A DNA stretch of 64,000 nt from Saprospiraceae bacterium (lineage in GTDB: Bacteria; Bacteroidota; Bacteroidia; Chitinophagales; Saprospiraceae). Shown here piece by piece: positions 46,925-55,734 of this stretch (the stretch's first letter is position 1; every line of letters begins with the position of its first letter). Made by a program: the position numbers and the translations under genes. Where the stretch lies: positions 62,001 through 126,000 of the forward strand of contig JAHDFB010000001.1 in the NCBI GenBank assembly GCA_020628475.1. The letters are read 5' to 3'. The notes under the pieces were generated by a model that worked only from the letters and a program-made list of their open reading frames with translations, made no database searches and was not told the DNA's origin.

Positions 46925-46979
46925 CATCCGCAATCAGAAATGCATCCAATGTGAAATATACAATGGTATAAAATATATT

Positions 46980-47067
46980 GGAGGAGTGGCAGAGCTGGTT
47001 TAATGCACTGGTCTTGAAAACCAGCGTACGTTAACGCGTACCGGGGGTTCGAATCCCTCCTCCTCCG
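46980..47067 (+). tRNA. tRNA-Ser (anticodon TGA)
   Basis: An 88-nt class II tRNA. The acceptor GGAGGAG pairs with CTCCTCC, the discriminator is G, and CCA is not encoded (GCA follows). The anticodon stem is CTGGT/ACCAG with loop CTTGAAA, giving anticodon TGA. A long variable arm (GTACGTTAACGCGTAC) is typical of tRNA-Ser. The T arm is GGGGG-TTCGAAT-CCCTC. Confidence 0.95.
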
Positions 47068-47069
47068 CA

Positions 47070-47096
47070 AAGCCTCTTTTTAAGAGGCTTTTTTTA
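47070..47096 (+). terminator. Terminator of tRNA-Ser
   Basis: AAGCCTCTT ... AAGAGGCTT (9-bp stem, 3-nt loop) then TTTTTTT begins 2 nt after the tRNA. It overlaps the 3' end of the convergent gene at 47080. Confidence 0.88.
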
Positions 47097-47520
47097 TGTC
47101 CTTAAAGTAGCTTTGAATTCTTTTGGCAAATTCAGGATCATTTTTGTATCTATCCAAAAGCGTATTATAATCTTCCCAATCCAGTATACTCTTTTTTAAG
47201 GCTTCCTTTATTTTATTGCTTTTGAGATCCTTTGTCTCTTGATTTAGCTGACGTAATTCTACTAAGAATTGATTTTCTTGATCTGATTTAACGTAGTCTG
47301 CTGCTAGATCTTGATCGACAAGTGTACGGTATCGATCTTTAGAAATATTGTACTTTTTCATCAATTCTAATTGTGCTTGCGCCGTCGAATTGATTAATGT
47401 AGATTGACTTAGATACAACTCAGCGAAGGCTTTTTCTTCTTTCGGAGCATATAATTTCTGTGCCGTCGTCGTATTCGTTATCCAAGCAAATATTAATAAT
47501 ATTATGAGATATCGCATCAT
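47080..47520 (-). CDS. Exported helical hypothetical protein
   Basis: 146 aa. A signal peptide (LIILLIFAWITNTTTAQ) precedes an all-helical charged domain (EKAFAELYLSQSTLINSTAQAQLELMKKYNISKDRYRTLVDQDLAADY, LRQLNQETKDLKSNKIKEALKKSILDWEDYNTLLDRYKNDPEF). No metal or catalytic motif is seen. It is a small periplasmic protein of unknown function. The stop region lies inside the tRNA terminator. Confidence 0.65.
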   Translation of the reverse strand: MMRYLIILLIFAWITNTTTAQKLYAPKEEKAFAELYLSQSTLINSTAQAQLELMKKYNISKDRYRTLVDQDLAADYVKSDQENQFLVELRQLNQETKDLKSNKIKEALKKSILDWEDYNTLLDRYKNDPEFAKRIQSYFKDIKKAS

Positions 47521-47667
47521 GTTTCAAATTTTCATAAATATACATCTATATGAGTGATATGGAAGCTAAAGTGTGGCATCCGCCATTAAATAAATCGGAT
47601 TTATTTGACTAAATGTCTTTTTATGTAATTCATGGACTTTCTATTCTTCGTATCTTTGACGAAGCGT

Positions 47668-48243
47668 ATGAAAAGAATACATCACATTTATTTGCTCTTT
47701 CTTGTATTCATCGTAACTGGTGGGCAAATGTTGGGGCAAAAAAAATCTTCCCTTGAATATGGGATCGGATATTTTGGTAACACCTGGATCAATCCTGGAC
47801 TGGAGTTCTCTATGGAATATCCTCTGATCAACACTAGAACTGGAAAATCTAAATATTCTGATTTAGGAGAATCGATGATCACGCTTCAAGGAAGTGCTGC
47901 GGCTTATTGGGATCCCTTTTCGCATGTTGGATTATTGAATTATTACCAATTGAATTTCAAACAGTATTTCGGAAAAAGGTTGGGGATTCAGATGGGATTT
48001 GGTTTCGTACTTCAATCCAACGTAACTGGAGATAATTATGTGGTTGATGAAGACTTTCAAATTGAGGAACAGGGATTCGTACGGAATAATTATGGAGGTA
48101 TTCATATTTCGGGCGGATTTTTTGTAGATAATAAATACAATAACAGAGGCGTTTTGAATAAAATGAGTCTGTATGTTTTAGCTCCTCATAATGCGGGCAT
48201 TTTGCCAGTATTTAGTTATCATTTCATTTATCTTATGAAGTAG
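47668..48243 (+). CDS. Exported beta-barrel-like hypothetical protein
   Basis: 191 aa from the internal ATG (47668), which opens the signal peptide MKRIHHIYLLFLVFIVTGGQMLGQ. The track's upstream start adds an unlikely 12 residues. Repeating strands (LEYGIGYFGNTWINPGLEFSMEY, YYQLNFKQYFGKRLGIQMGFGFVLQ, GGIHISGGFFVDNKY) look like a small outer-membrane barrel. It is the first of three genes spaced 4 nt apart, followed by an alpha/beta-hydrolase lipoprotein and a class V PLP enzyme. Confidence 0.6.
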   Translation: MKRIHHIYLLFLVFIVTGGQMLGQKKSSLEYGIGYFGNTWINPGLEFSMEYPLINTRTGKSKYSDLGESMITLQGSAAAYWDPFSHVGLLNYYQLNFKQYFGKRLGIQMGFGFVLQSNVTGDNYVVDEDFQIEEQGFVRNNYGGIHISGGFFVDNKYNNRGVLNKMSLYVLAPHNAGILPVFSYHFIYLMK

Positions 48244-48247
48244 TTTG

Positions 48248-49297
48248 ATGCATAGATTATATATTTTACTATTACTTGTGGTAACTTTTTTTTCTTGCGA
48301 AAGGCAAGATGCGGAAGCCATGATTGATCTAATCAATGTGGTGCGTGATGATGCCACAATTCCCGCTTATATATACGGTAATACCGGAAGTAAAGTATTC
48401 TTAATTATATTACATGGAGGCCCGGGAGGAAGTGGATTAGAATATCGCGGTGGTGCTTTTACAGAAAGCATGGAACAAGATTATGCGGTTGTTTATACGG
48501 ATCAACGTGGACAAGGTATGTCGCAAGGGAATTTAAATCCCGAAGATTTTACACCAGAGAATTTGGCTGCCGACGTTCATGCTTTAGCGCTGAGTCTACG
48601 ATATAAGTATGGTGAAGATATTCGATTATTTCTATTTGGGCATAGTTGGGGAGGGACTTTAGGTTCTACCGTCATGGTCAACCCGGAATATGCGGTTCAA
48701 TACAGAGGTTGGATAGAAGTGGCTGGTGCGCATGACATGCCCATGACATTCTTAGGTGGATTAACCAAAATGGATACGATTGCAGGAGAGCAAATTGCGG
48801 CAGGTAATAATGTATCTTATTGGGAAGGTATCCGAGAATCGGTTTCACAGATTGAACCTACTATTGAATCAAATGATCAAGGGATTCTCACTCAAAATAT
48901 GTTGGCCTTTAAGGCAGAACAAAAGCTGACAGATCAAGGCGATATTAATGCGCCTTCGGTTGAGTATTTATTTGATGCCTTGAATAATATTTATTTCATA
49001 AATAATAACATCACTTCTTTTTTTAGTGGTAATTATACCAATGGTATTTTCTTTGAAAATGGCTTGACCAATTTTAGTGTGACGGATCAACTTAAAAATA
49101 TCGAGACCCCAAGTCTTTTGTTGTGGGGGAAGTATGATATGGTTGTTTCTGATACCTTAGGGTATAGTGCATTGGAAGAGATCGGGGCAGAGGATAAGGC
49201 TTTACATATATTTGAAGAAAGTGGACATTCTCCTTTTGTGAACGAACCTGCTTTATTCACTGAAATTGTGATCGATTTTATTGAACGTTTAAAATAA
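48248..49297 (+). CDS. Alpha/beta hydrolase lipoprotein (prolyl-aminopeptidase-like)
   Basis: 349 aa from the ATG at 48248. Lipobox VTFFSC|ERQ. The fold is marked by LHGGPGGSGLEYRGG (oxyanion), the nucleophile elbow LFGHSWGGTLGS (Ser), an Asp near LLWGKYDMVVSD, and His in EESGHSPFVNEP. It resembles the proline iminopeptidase/S33 hydrolase group. Lipidation places it in the periplasm or outer membrane, so it is not an obvious cytosolic kynurenine formamidase, although it precedes the kynurenine cluster by two genes. The substrate is unknown. Confidence 0.8.
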   Translation: MHRLYILLLLVVTFFSCERQDAEAMIDLINVVRDDATIPAYIYGNTGSKVFLIILHGGPGGSGLEYRGGAFTESMEQDYAVVYTDQRGQGMSQGNLNPEDFTPENLAADVHALALSLRYKYGEDIRLFLFGHSWGGTLGSTVMVNPEYAVQYRGWIEVAGAHDMPMTFLGGLTKMDTIAGEQIAAGNNVSYWEGIRESVSQIEPTIESNDQGILTQNMLAFKAEQKLTDQGDINAPSVEYLFDALNNIYFINNNITSFFSGNYTNGIFFENGLTNFSVTDQLKNIETPSLLLWGKYDMVVSDTLGYSALEEIGAEDKALHIFEESGHSPFVNEPALFTEIVIDFIERLK

Positions 49298-49301
49298 TTC
49301 C

Positions 49302-50489
49302 ATGTCGTTTCCTATTGATCAAATCAGAGCTCGGACCCCGGGTTGTCATGATAAAATATTTGTTAATAGCGCCGGTGCTTCATTGGTGTCAAGTTCATTA
49401 ATCGAAATATCCAAGAAATATTTGGATCAAGAAGCTGATATAGGAGGATATGATGTGATGGCGAATCATTATGATGCTTTTTCAGAGTTTTATAAGGAAG
49501 CGGCCAATTTGATTGGAGCCAAAGCGAGAAATATGGCTTTTGCGATCAGTGCGACAGATGCCTATTCCAAAGTGCTATATTCCTTTGACTGGAAACCGAG
49601 TGATGTCATATTAACCACTAAGGATGATTATGTTTCAAATATCATTTCCTTCATCCATATTCATCGAAGATACGGGACATCTATCGAGTTCGTAGATACT
49701 ACCGAACAAGGAGACATAGACTATGATGACTTAAGAATCAAACTGGATCGTTTCCAACCGACACTGTTTGCTTTAACACATATTCCGACGAGTGCAGGAA
49801 CTATCCATGATGCAGAAAGAGCCGGCGCTATCTGTGCAGAAAGTGATTGTTATTATCTGCTGGATGCATGCCAATCCATAGGTCAGATCGAGGTCAATGT
49901 GGAGAAGATTCAATGTGATTTCTTGACGGTTACGGGTCGGAAATTTCTTCGCGGTCCACGAGGAACTGGATTTCTATATGTATCTGATCAGATATTGGAT
50001 CAAAATATGGGGCCCTTGTGTATCGATTTAGCTGGATCCGTTTGGAATGAGGAAACAAGTTTTGAGTTTGGCCCAGAAGCGAAAAGATTTGAATATTGGG
50101 AGAAAAACTATAGTAATTTTTTTGGCTTGACCCAAGCTATACGTGAAATTAATGAAATTGGAATCCGTGAAATTGAGCGATACAATACGACACTTAGTCA
50201 ATATTACAGATCTGCTTTAACCGAAATTGAAGGGTTGAAAATATATGATCACGGTTCTCGAAAGGGAAATATCATTACTTGGAAAATTGCTGGATATTCT
50301 CAACAAGAAATTGCCGAGTATTTTTCAAAACATCGCGTATTTTATAGTTTTTCCAACAAATCCAGTGCCTTGTATGATATGAATCGCAAAGGCGAAGAGT
50401 GGGTCGTGCGATTTTCTCCTCATTACTTCAATACGATGGAAGAAGGGGATCGATTACAAGAAATAATAGCAGGGTTACCAAAGAAATAA
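49302..50489 (+). CDS. Class V aminotransferase-fold PLP enzyme
   Basis: 395 aa, cytosolic. PLP-binding elements are FVNSAGASLVSS, an aspartate/His pair around YYLLDACQSIGQIEVNV, and the Schiff-base Lys in TVTGRKFLRGPRGTGFLYV. The overall pattern is like cysteine desulfurase-fold lyases and epimerases rather than kynureninase, which is encoded separately at 54460. It starts 4 nt after the hydrolase gene and lies 93 nt upstream of the kynurenine cluster. The substrate is unknown; a role in sulfur or amino-acid metabolism is possible. Confidence 0.78.
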   Translation: MSFPIDQIRARTPGCHDKIFVNSAGASLVSSSLIEISKKYLDQEADIGGYDVMANHYDAFSEFYKEAANLIGAKARNMAFAISATDAYSKVLYSFDWKPSDVILTTKDDYVSNIISFIHIHRRYGTSIEFVDTTEQGDIDYDDLRIKLDRFQPTLFALTHIPTSAGTIHDAERAGAICAESDCYYLLDACQSIGQIEVNVEKIQCDFLTVTGRKFLRGPRGTGFLYVSDQILDQNMGPLCIDLAGSVWNEETSFEFGPEAKRFEYWEKNYSNFFGLTQAIREINEIGIREIERYNTTLSQYYRSALTEIEGLKIYDHGSRKGNIITWKIAGYSQQEIAEYFSKHRVFYSFSNKSSALYDMNRKGEEWVVRFSPHYFNTMEEGDRLQEIIAGLPKK

Positions 50490-50525
50490 GGCCACAATAT
50501 TTAATGAGCTTTTCACAGGCAAAAA

Positions 50526-50558
50526 TTGATGCATATACAACTAATTATAGTATTTTTC
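50526..50558 (+). promoter_or_regulatory. Possible promoter of the kynurenine operon
   Basis: TTG (50526), a 22-bp spacer, then TATTTTTC (50551-50558), one mismatch from TAnnTTTG. It lies in the only spacer of appreciable length (93 nt) within the cluster, 24 nt before the ATG at 50583. Confidence 0.4.
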
Positions 50559-50582
50559 GTTTTTGAAAATTACTTGAAGTAA

Positions 50583-51344
50583 ATGAATTACGATCGTATT
50601 GCAGAAACGCTGGATAAAGCGGCCCATCTTAAAGAATTAACACAACAAATTAGTAGCTACAGACCGCTTAATCTGGATGAAGCTTATGCTGTCCAAGCTA
50701 TTTCAATTGGACGGCGATTGATTCGTGGTGAACAACTCGTTGGCTTGAAATTGGGCTTTACCAGTAAGGCTAAGATGGAACAAATGAGTGTTCATGATAT
50801 GATATGGGGACGATTAACGGATCAAATGACCATTGCACATCAAGGTAACACCAAGATGGATGCGTACTTACATCCTCGTGCAGAACCAGAAATTGCCTTT
50901 CGAATTTCCAAAGATATTCCTGAAACGTTGAATTTGTCTAATATCAAGGAATATGTTGATGGAGTAGCCGTGGCGATTGAAATTATTGATTCGAGATATG
51001 AACATTTCAAATTTTCACTCGAAGATGTAATCGCAGATAATTGTTCTTCCTCTGGATATTGTATTGGAGAATGGAAGTCCGTCGGTACGCCTGTAGAGGA
51101 TGTTGCTATTTCTCTATCGGTCAATGGGGCCGAAGTCAATGCTGGTAGAACCAGCGCTATCTTAGGTAATCCTTGGGAATCTATGGTGGCAGCCACTCGA
51201 TTAGCACAAGAATATGGCGTTGAGTTGAAAGCGGGATATGTTATTTTAGCAGGTGCAGCTACAGCAGCCGTATATTTAGAGTCCGGTCAAGAAATCTCTG
51301 CACAGGCAGATGGTTTTGGTCAAGTTTCATTTCAGATGAATTAA
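50583..51344 (+). CDS. 4-oxalocrotonate decarboxylase (FAH/hydratase-fold)
   Basis: 253 aa of the 2-keto-4-pentenoate hydratase/4-oxalocrotonate decarboxylase family. Motifs: GLKLGFTSKAKMEQM, EPEIAFRISKDI (metal ligand Glu-x-Glu region), AVAIEIIDSRYEHFKF and ILAGAATAAVYLESGQE. In the aminomuconate pathway (NbaG/AmnE-type) it decarboxylates 4-oxalocrotonate to 2-oxopent-4-enoate with Mg2+. The hydratase alternative (MhpD-like) is close in sequence; gene context favours the decarboxylase. First gene of the seven-gene operon, 1 nt before the next. Confidence 0.8.
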   Translation: MNYDRIAETLDKAAHLKELTQQISSYRPLNLDEAYAVQAISIGRRLIRGEQLVGLKLGFTSKAKMEQMSVHDMIWGRLTDQMTIAHQGNTKMDAYLHPRAEPEIAFRISKDIPETLNLSNIKEYVDGVAVAIEIIDSRYEHFKFSLEDVIADNCSSSGYCIGEWKSVGTPVEDVAISLSVNGAEVNAGRTSAILGNPWESMVAATRLAQEYGVELKAGYVILAGAATAAVYLESGQEISAQADGFGQVSFQMN

Positions 51345-51345
51345 T

Positions 51346-52809
51346 ATGAAGGTATTACGCAATTATATCAATGGACAATTTCAGGATGCTTCAAAAGGAG
51401 GTACGATCGAGCTCATTGATCCGAGCAAAAATATAGTCTATGGAACAGCACCCGATTCTGGAGAGGAAGACGTATTGAATGCGATCAATGCCGCTAAGAG
51501 CGCTTTCCCGATTTGGTCAAGTATGTCGATCGAAAAGCGAAATCATTATTTAAATAAGATTGCGGATCTCATTGACGAAAAGGCGGATATGTTGGCGAAA
51601 GCCGAATCTCTGGACAACGGTAAACCAATAAAATTAGCCGCACGTGTTGATATACCTAGAGCATCATCGAATATGCGTTTTTTTACCAATGCGATCTTAC
51701 AATTTAATGGAGAAAATTACCTGATGGCCGATGGCAGTGTTAATTATACGGTTCGAGACCCACTTGGGGTAGTCAGTTGTATTTCTCCGTGGAATTTACC
51801 CTTGTATTTGTTTACTTGGAAGATCGCACCTGCTTTAGCAGCTGGTAACACGGTTGTGGCTAAGCCCTCTGAAGTGACCCCGCTCACCGCATTTTTATTT
51901 ACAGAAATCTGTAAAGAAGCAGGTCTTCCAGACGGCGTCTTAAATGTGGTGCATGGATATGGTCATACCTTAGGAAATAGCCTAGTTAAACACGATACTA
52001 TCAAGGCTATCTCGTTTACTGGAAGTACTCGAACAGGAGGGATTATAGCCCAATCTGCTGCAGCTCTATTTAAAAAGGTATCTCTTGAAATGGGTGGTAA
52101 AAATCCAAATATCATTTTTGCAGACTGTGACTACGATAAAATGTTGGCGACCACCTTACATTCTTCCTTTGCCAATCAAGGCGAAATTTGTCTTTGCGGT
52201 TCACGTATTTTGGTCGAAGAAAGTATTTATGATCAATTCTTGAATGATTTTGTCGCGAAGACAAAAGCCCTGAAAGTGGGGCCGCCTGATCTTTCAAGTT
52301 CTAAAATAGGTGCTATTGTCAGTGAAGATCATTACAATAAAATTCGTTCATATGTTCAGTTAGCCCAAGAAGAAGGAGGGCGTATTGAATGTGGTGGTAC
52401 GAGACCTGATGATTTACCAGAAACGCATCAGCAAGGATTTTACTTGCTTCCAACAATTATTACTGGCCTTGATCAACAATGTAGAACCAATCAGGAGGAA
52501 ATTTTTGGTCCTGTTGTGACGGTGGAGTCCTTCAAAACGGAGACGGAAGCTCTGGAAAAGGCCAATGCCACAAAATATGGACTATCAGCTAGTCTTTGGA
52601 CATCAAACGTACATCGTGCCCATCGATTTTCGAGATCATTAGAAAGCGGGATTGTATGGGTAAATACTTGGTTGAAGCGCGATTTAAGGACACCTTTTGG
52701 CGGAGTGAAGCAAAGTGGAGTAGGGCGAGAAGGCGGATTTGATGCACTTCGATTTTTTACAGAAGTCAAGAATATTTGCATTCAAGTCAATACGGACGAA
52801 GCTCTTTAA
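51346..52809 (+). CDS. 2-aminomuconate-6-semialdehyde dehydrogenase
   Basis: 487-aa aldehyde dehydrogenase. The NAD-binding FTGSTRTGG, the general base Glu in SLEMGGKNP, and the nucleophile Cys in FANQGEICLCGSR are present. The EICLCGSR form of the catalytic Cys loop is characteristic of the aminomuconic/hydroxymuconic semialdehyde dehydrogenase group. It oxidises 2-aminomuconate semialdehyde to 2-aminomuconate (NbaE/AmnC-type), preventing spontaneous picolinate formation. It follows the decarboxylase with 1 nt spacing. Confidence 0.88.
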   Translation: MKVLRNYINGQFQDASKGGTIELIDPSKNIVYGTAPDSGEEDVLNAINAAKSAFPIWSSMSIEKRNHYLNKIADLIDEKADMLAKAESLDNGKPIKLAARVDIPRASSNMRFFTNAILQFNGENYLMADGSVNYTVRDPLGVVSCISPWNLPLYLFTWKIAPALAAGNTVVAKPSEVTPLTAFLFTEICKEAGLPDGVLNVVHGYGHTLGNSLVKHDTIKAISFTGSTRTGGIIAQSAAALFKKVSLEMGGKNPNIIFADCDYDKMLATTLHSSFANQGEICLCGSRILVEESIYDQFLNDFVAKTKALKVGPPDLSSSKIGAIVSEDHYNKIRSYVQLAQEEGGRIECGGTRPDDLPETHQQGFYLLPTIITGLDQQCRTNQEEIFGPVVTVESFKTETEALEKANATKYGLSASLWTSNVHRAHRFSRSLESGIVWVNTWLKRDLRTPFGGVKQSGVGREGGFDALRFFTEVKNICIQVNTDEAL

Positions 52810-52839
52810 AAATGAATTAATAAATAAAAGATTATAGAT

Positions 52840-53358
52840 ATGGCAACACTTTTTCCTGTTATCAATTTTAATAAGTGGATTGACGAAAATCGTCATTTAT
52901 TGAAACCACCAGTAGGGAATAAAGCTATCTGGCAAGATGGTGATTTTATCGCCATGGTGGTTGGTGGCCCCAATTCGAGAAAAGATTATCATATCAATCA
53001 AACCCCAGAATTTTTCTATCAGGTTGAGGGGGATATGGTATTAAAAATAATTGTCGACGGTGAACCTCAAGATGTTCATATTAATGAAGGTGACATTTAT
53101 TTACTACCTCCCAATATTCCTCATTCTCCTCGACGACCTGAAAATACAGTGGGGCTCGTCATTGAACAAAAAAGACCGGAAGGAATGATCGATGGACTGG
53201 TATGGCACTGTGAAAATTGTGGTACTAAATTGTATCAGGATAGTTTTTCCATGGTCAATATAGAAGAAGATTTGAAAATCGCCTTCGAAGCATTTTTCAA
53301 GGATAAAGAAAAAACGACCTGCTCGAATTGTGGAACTATTATGGAACGACCTAAATAA
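52840..53358 (+). CDS. haaO: 3-hydroxyanthranilate 3,4-dioxygenase
   Basis: 172-aa cupin dioxygenase. Residues fall at the same numbers as in the Cupriavidus enzyme: Arg47, His51, Glu57, His95 and Arg99 (SRKDYHINQTPEFFYQ and PHSPRRP), giving the 2-His-1-Glu iron site and the two substrate-binding arginines. The C-terminal rubredoxin-like site has four Cys (CENC, CSNC). It opens the 3-hydroxyanthranilate ring to 2-amino-3-carboxymuconate semialdehyde (ACMS). It should need Fe(II) and oxygen. Confidence 0.95.
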   Translation: MATLFPVINFNKWIDENRHLLKPPVGNKAIWQDGDFIAMVVGGPNSRKDYHINQTPEFFYQVEGDMVLKIIVDGEPQDVHINEGDIYLLPPNIPHSPRRPENTVGLVIEQKRPEGMIDGLVWHCENCGTKLYQDSFSMVNIEEDLKIAFEAFFKDKEKTTCSNCGTIMERPK

Positions 53359-53364
53359 TAGCCA

Positions 53365-54438
53365 TTGAATAAAGTCAAAATTGACGGACATGGCCATTTA
53401 GTGCCACACCCTCAGGAAATTCCTCAGTTTATGAAGGATCATAAGGTTTTCTGGGTGGATGATAATATGGAGTTTATGTATCAAGGTGACTGGCGTCGTC
53501 CGGTTACTCATGGTAGTTTCTTTCTTGAAGAAAAATTGCTCTGGTTAGCGAGTAACGATATTTCGCACGAGGTCATTTTGAATTTGTCCCAACTCTATTG
53601 TAATGGTATGGAACGTCAATTATGTTCAGATGTCATTCGATTTCAGAACGATTTTAACGCCTCCACTCAGCATAAACATCCGGATAAGTTTACTTGTGGA
53701 TTTGTAGTGCAGCCAAGATATATGGATGATGCTATTCGAGAAATTGATCGTTGTGTCAACGAATTAGGTCTGTCATTGCTTTGCTTACCGACGCATTATT
53801 TGGATGCTCAAGATCAATGGAAGAGTATTGGTGATCCGGCTTTGGAACCCATGTTCGAGTATATTAATCAATTGGGGCTAGCTCTAGAAATTCATCCTTA
53901 CGATGGTAATAAATTTATTCATCTCGAGAATCAGCTATGGCGCTTTCATTTGGTGTGGATGTGCGCACAAACAGCAGATGCGTATCATTTTTTCTGTGCA
54001 CATGATTTTCCCGACAAATTTCCAAATATTCGTACCTGCTTTGCGCATGGAAATCAATTCGGACAGATGAATATTGGCCGACGTAAGCAAGGTTTTTATG
54101 GAAGACCGGATTTATTTGAAGGTACGATAGCGCCGGAAAAAAATATTCAATCCTCCAATGTTTATTTTGATACCTTAGTCCATGATGTCTATTCATTCCG
54201 ATTGTTGGTAGATCGTCAAACGAGTAATCAAGTTATTGCAGGCATTGATGATCCATATCCATTGGGAGAGATGGAGTTGGATCACGGATCTTATCCAGGT
54301 CGAGTAATTGACGAAGCAAAGGCACTTGGATTTATTAACGAGATCGAATACGAGCATATATGGCATGACAATGTTTTAAATTGGCTTGGAGGAGATAATA
54401 AGCAGGCCATTTATGACCGCTTGCAAATTAAAGAATAA
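53365..54438 (+). CDS. ACMS decarboxylase (amidohydrolase family)
   Basis: 357 aa. Metal site motifs: N-terminal DGHGHLVPHP (HxH), LEIHPYDG, CFAHGNQFG and a later Asp in VIAGIDDPYPLGEME. This order is typical of the zinc-dependent 2-amino-3-carboxymuconate-6-semialdehyde decarboxylase (NbaD-type). It is somewhat longer than the Pseudomonas enzyme. It starts at a TTG 6 nt after haaO; an upstream stop rules out an earlier start. It converts ACMS to 2-aminomuconate semialdehyde and so prevents diversion to quinolinate. Confidence 0.85.
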   Translation: MNKVKIDGHGHLVPHPQEIPQFMKDHKVFWVDDNMEFMYQGDWRRPVTHGSFFLEEKLLWLASNDISHEVILNLSQLYCNGMERQLCSDVIRFQNDFNASTQHKHPDKFTCGFVVQPRYMDDAIREIDRCVNELGLSLLCLPTHYLDAQDQWKSIGDPALEPMFEYINQLGLALEIHPYDGNKFIHLENQLWRFHLVWMCAQTADAYHFFCAHDFPDKFPNIRTCFAHGNQFGQMNIGRRKQGFYGRPDLFEGTIAPEKNIQSSNVYFDTLVHDVYSFRLLVDRQTSNQVIAGIDDPYPLGEMELDHGSYPGRVIDEAKALGFINEIEYEHIWHDNVLNWLGGDNKQAIYDRLQIKE

Positions 54439-54459
54439 TCATTTTTAAAGGAATAATTA

Positions 54460-55734
54460 GTGAGTAATTTTGTTTTTGAGGAAGGTAGGGCTTACGCCCA
54501 AAGTCTGGATCAGTCAGATCCCATGAGATCATTCCGTGATGCCTTTCATCACCCAGTTCAAGCAAACGGTGAAACTTTTATATACCTCTGTGGTAATTCA
54601 CTCGGTTTACAACCAAAAGGAGTGCGAGGGAAGATAGATCAAGAATTAAACGATTGGTCCACGCTGGGTGTCGAAGGTCATTTTCATGCGAAGAATCCAT
54701 GGATGCCATATCACGAATTTCTGACTGAAGCGATGTCCAAAATTGTGGGTGCAAAGCCCTCTGAAGTGGTGGTGATGAATACGCTTTCGGTCAATTTACA
54801 TTTGATGATGGTTTCGTTTTATCGACCGACTAGTACACGAAATAAAATTATCATCGAATACGATGCGTTTCCATCCGATCGCTATGCAGTAGAATCTCAA
54901 ATCAGACATCACGGATATGATCCTGCTGAATGTTTGATAGAATTGAAAGCAAGAGAAGGAGAAGTTTGCCTTCGAGATCAGGATATATTAGATGTCATCG
55001 AAAATTTGGGAGATTCCCTTGCCTTAGTCATGTTAGGTAATACGAATTATTATACGGGACAATTTTTTGACATGGCCGGTATAACCAAGGCTGCACATCA
55101 AGTAGGTGCCATGGCGGGCTTTGATTGTGCACATGGTGCGGGAAATGTGAATCTGGACTTACATAATAGTGGGGCTGATTTTGCTGTCTGGTGTAGCTAT
55201 AAATATTTAAATAGCGGGCCTGGTTCATTGGGGGGATGTTTTGTACATGAACGACATGCCGATAATGCTGCGTTAAATCGATTTGCTGGTTGGTGGGGAC
55301 ATAATAAGGAAACGCGATTTGGAATGCGCGATCCATTTGATCCTATATCCGGTGCAGAAGGTTGGCAGTTGAGTAATCCTCCTATCCTAAGTATGGCCGC
55401 TATCAAGGCTTCGTTGGACGTATTCGAAGAGGCTGGCATGGAAAACCTTTGGGCGAAAGCCCGAAAAATAACGGCATACATGGAATATTTAATACTTGGC
55501 TTGAACAAACAGGATATTCAAATTATTACACCAAAGGAAATGTCTCGACGAGGAAGTCAACTCTCGATTCAAGTGAAAAATGCCGATAGAAATGTCTTTG
55601 ATCGTATCACGAAAAGAGGGGTGATCGCTGACTGGAGAGAACCAGATGTGATCCGAGTCTCGCCGGTGCCGCTATATGTATCCTATGAGGATGTCTATAA
55701 TTTTGTTGAAATACTAAAAACAGAAATTGCATGA
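54460..55734 (+). CDS. kynU: Kynureninase
   Basis: 424 aa. PLP-binding GNSLGLQPKGV, GAGNVNLDLHNSGADFAVWCSYKYLNSGPGSLGGCFVHE (Schiff-base Lys in SYKYLNSG) and the substrate region WWGHNKETRFGMRDPFDPISGAEGWQLSNPP are diagnostic of kynureninase. It cleaves 3-hydroxykynurenine to 3-hydroxyanthranilate and alanine. The start is a GTG (54460) with an AAAGGAATAA ribosome-binding-like stretch before it. It overlaps kmo by 4 nt (ATGA). Confidence 0.95.
   Translation: MSNFVFEEGRAYAQSLDQSDPMRSFRDAFHHPVQANGETFIYLCGNSLGLQPKGVRGKIDQELNDWSTLGVEGHFHAKNPWMPYHEFLTEAMSKIVGAKPSEVVVMNTLSVNLHLMMVSFYRPTSTRNKIIIEYDAFPSDRYAVESQIRHHGYDPAECLIELKAREGEVCLRDQDILDVIENLGDSLALVMLGNTNYYTGQFFDMAGITKAAHQVGAMAGFDCAHGAGNVNLDLHNSGADFAVWCSYKYLNSGPGSLGGCFVHERHADNAALNRFAGWWGHNKETRFGMRDPFDPISGAEGWQLSNPPILSMAAIKASLDVFEEAGMENLWAKARKITAYMEYLILGLNKQDIQIITPKEMSRRGSQLSIQVKNADRNVFDRITKRGVIADWREPDVIRVSPVPLYVSYEDVYNFVEILKTEIA

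Noticed and set aside
48248-49297. Kynurenine formamidase assignment for the hydrolase
   Set aside because: It is lipidated and resembles prolyl aminopeptidases (HGGPGGSG), not KynB or the AFMID HGGxW type. Context alone is not enough.
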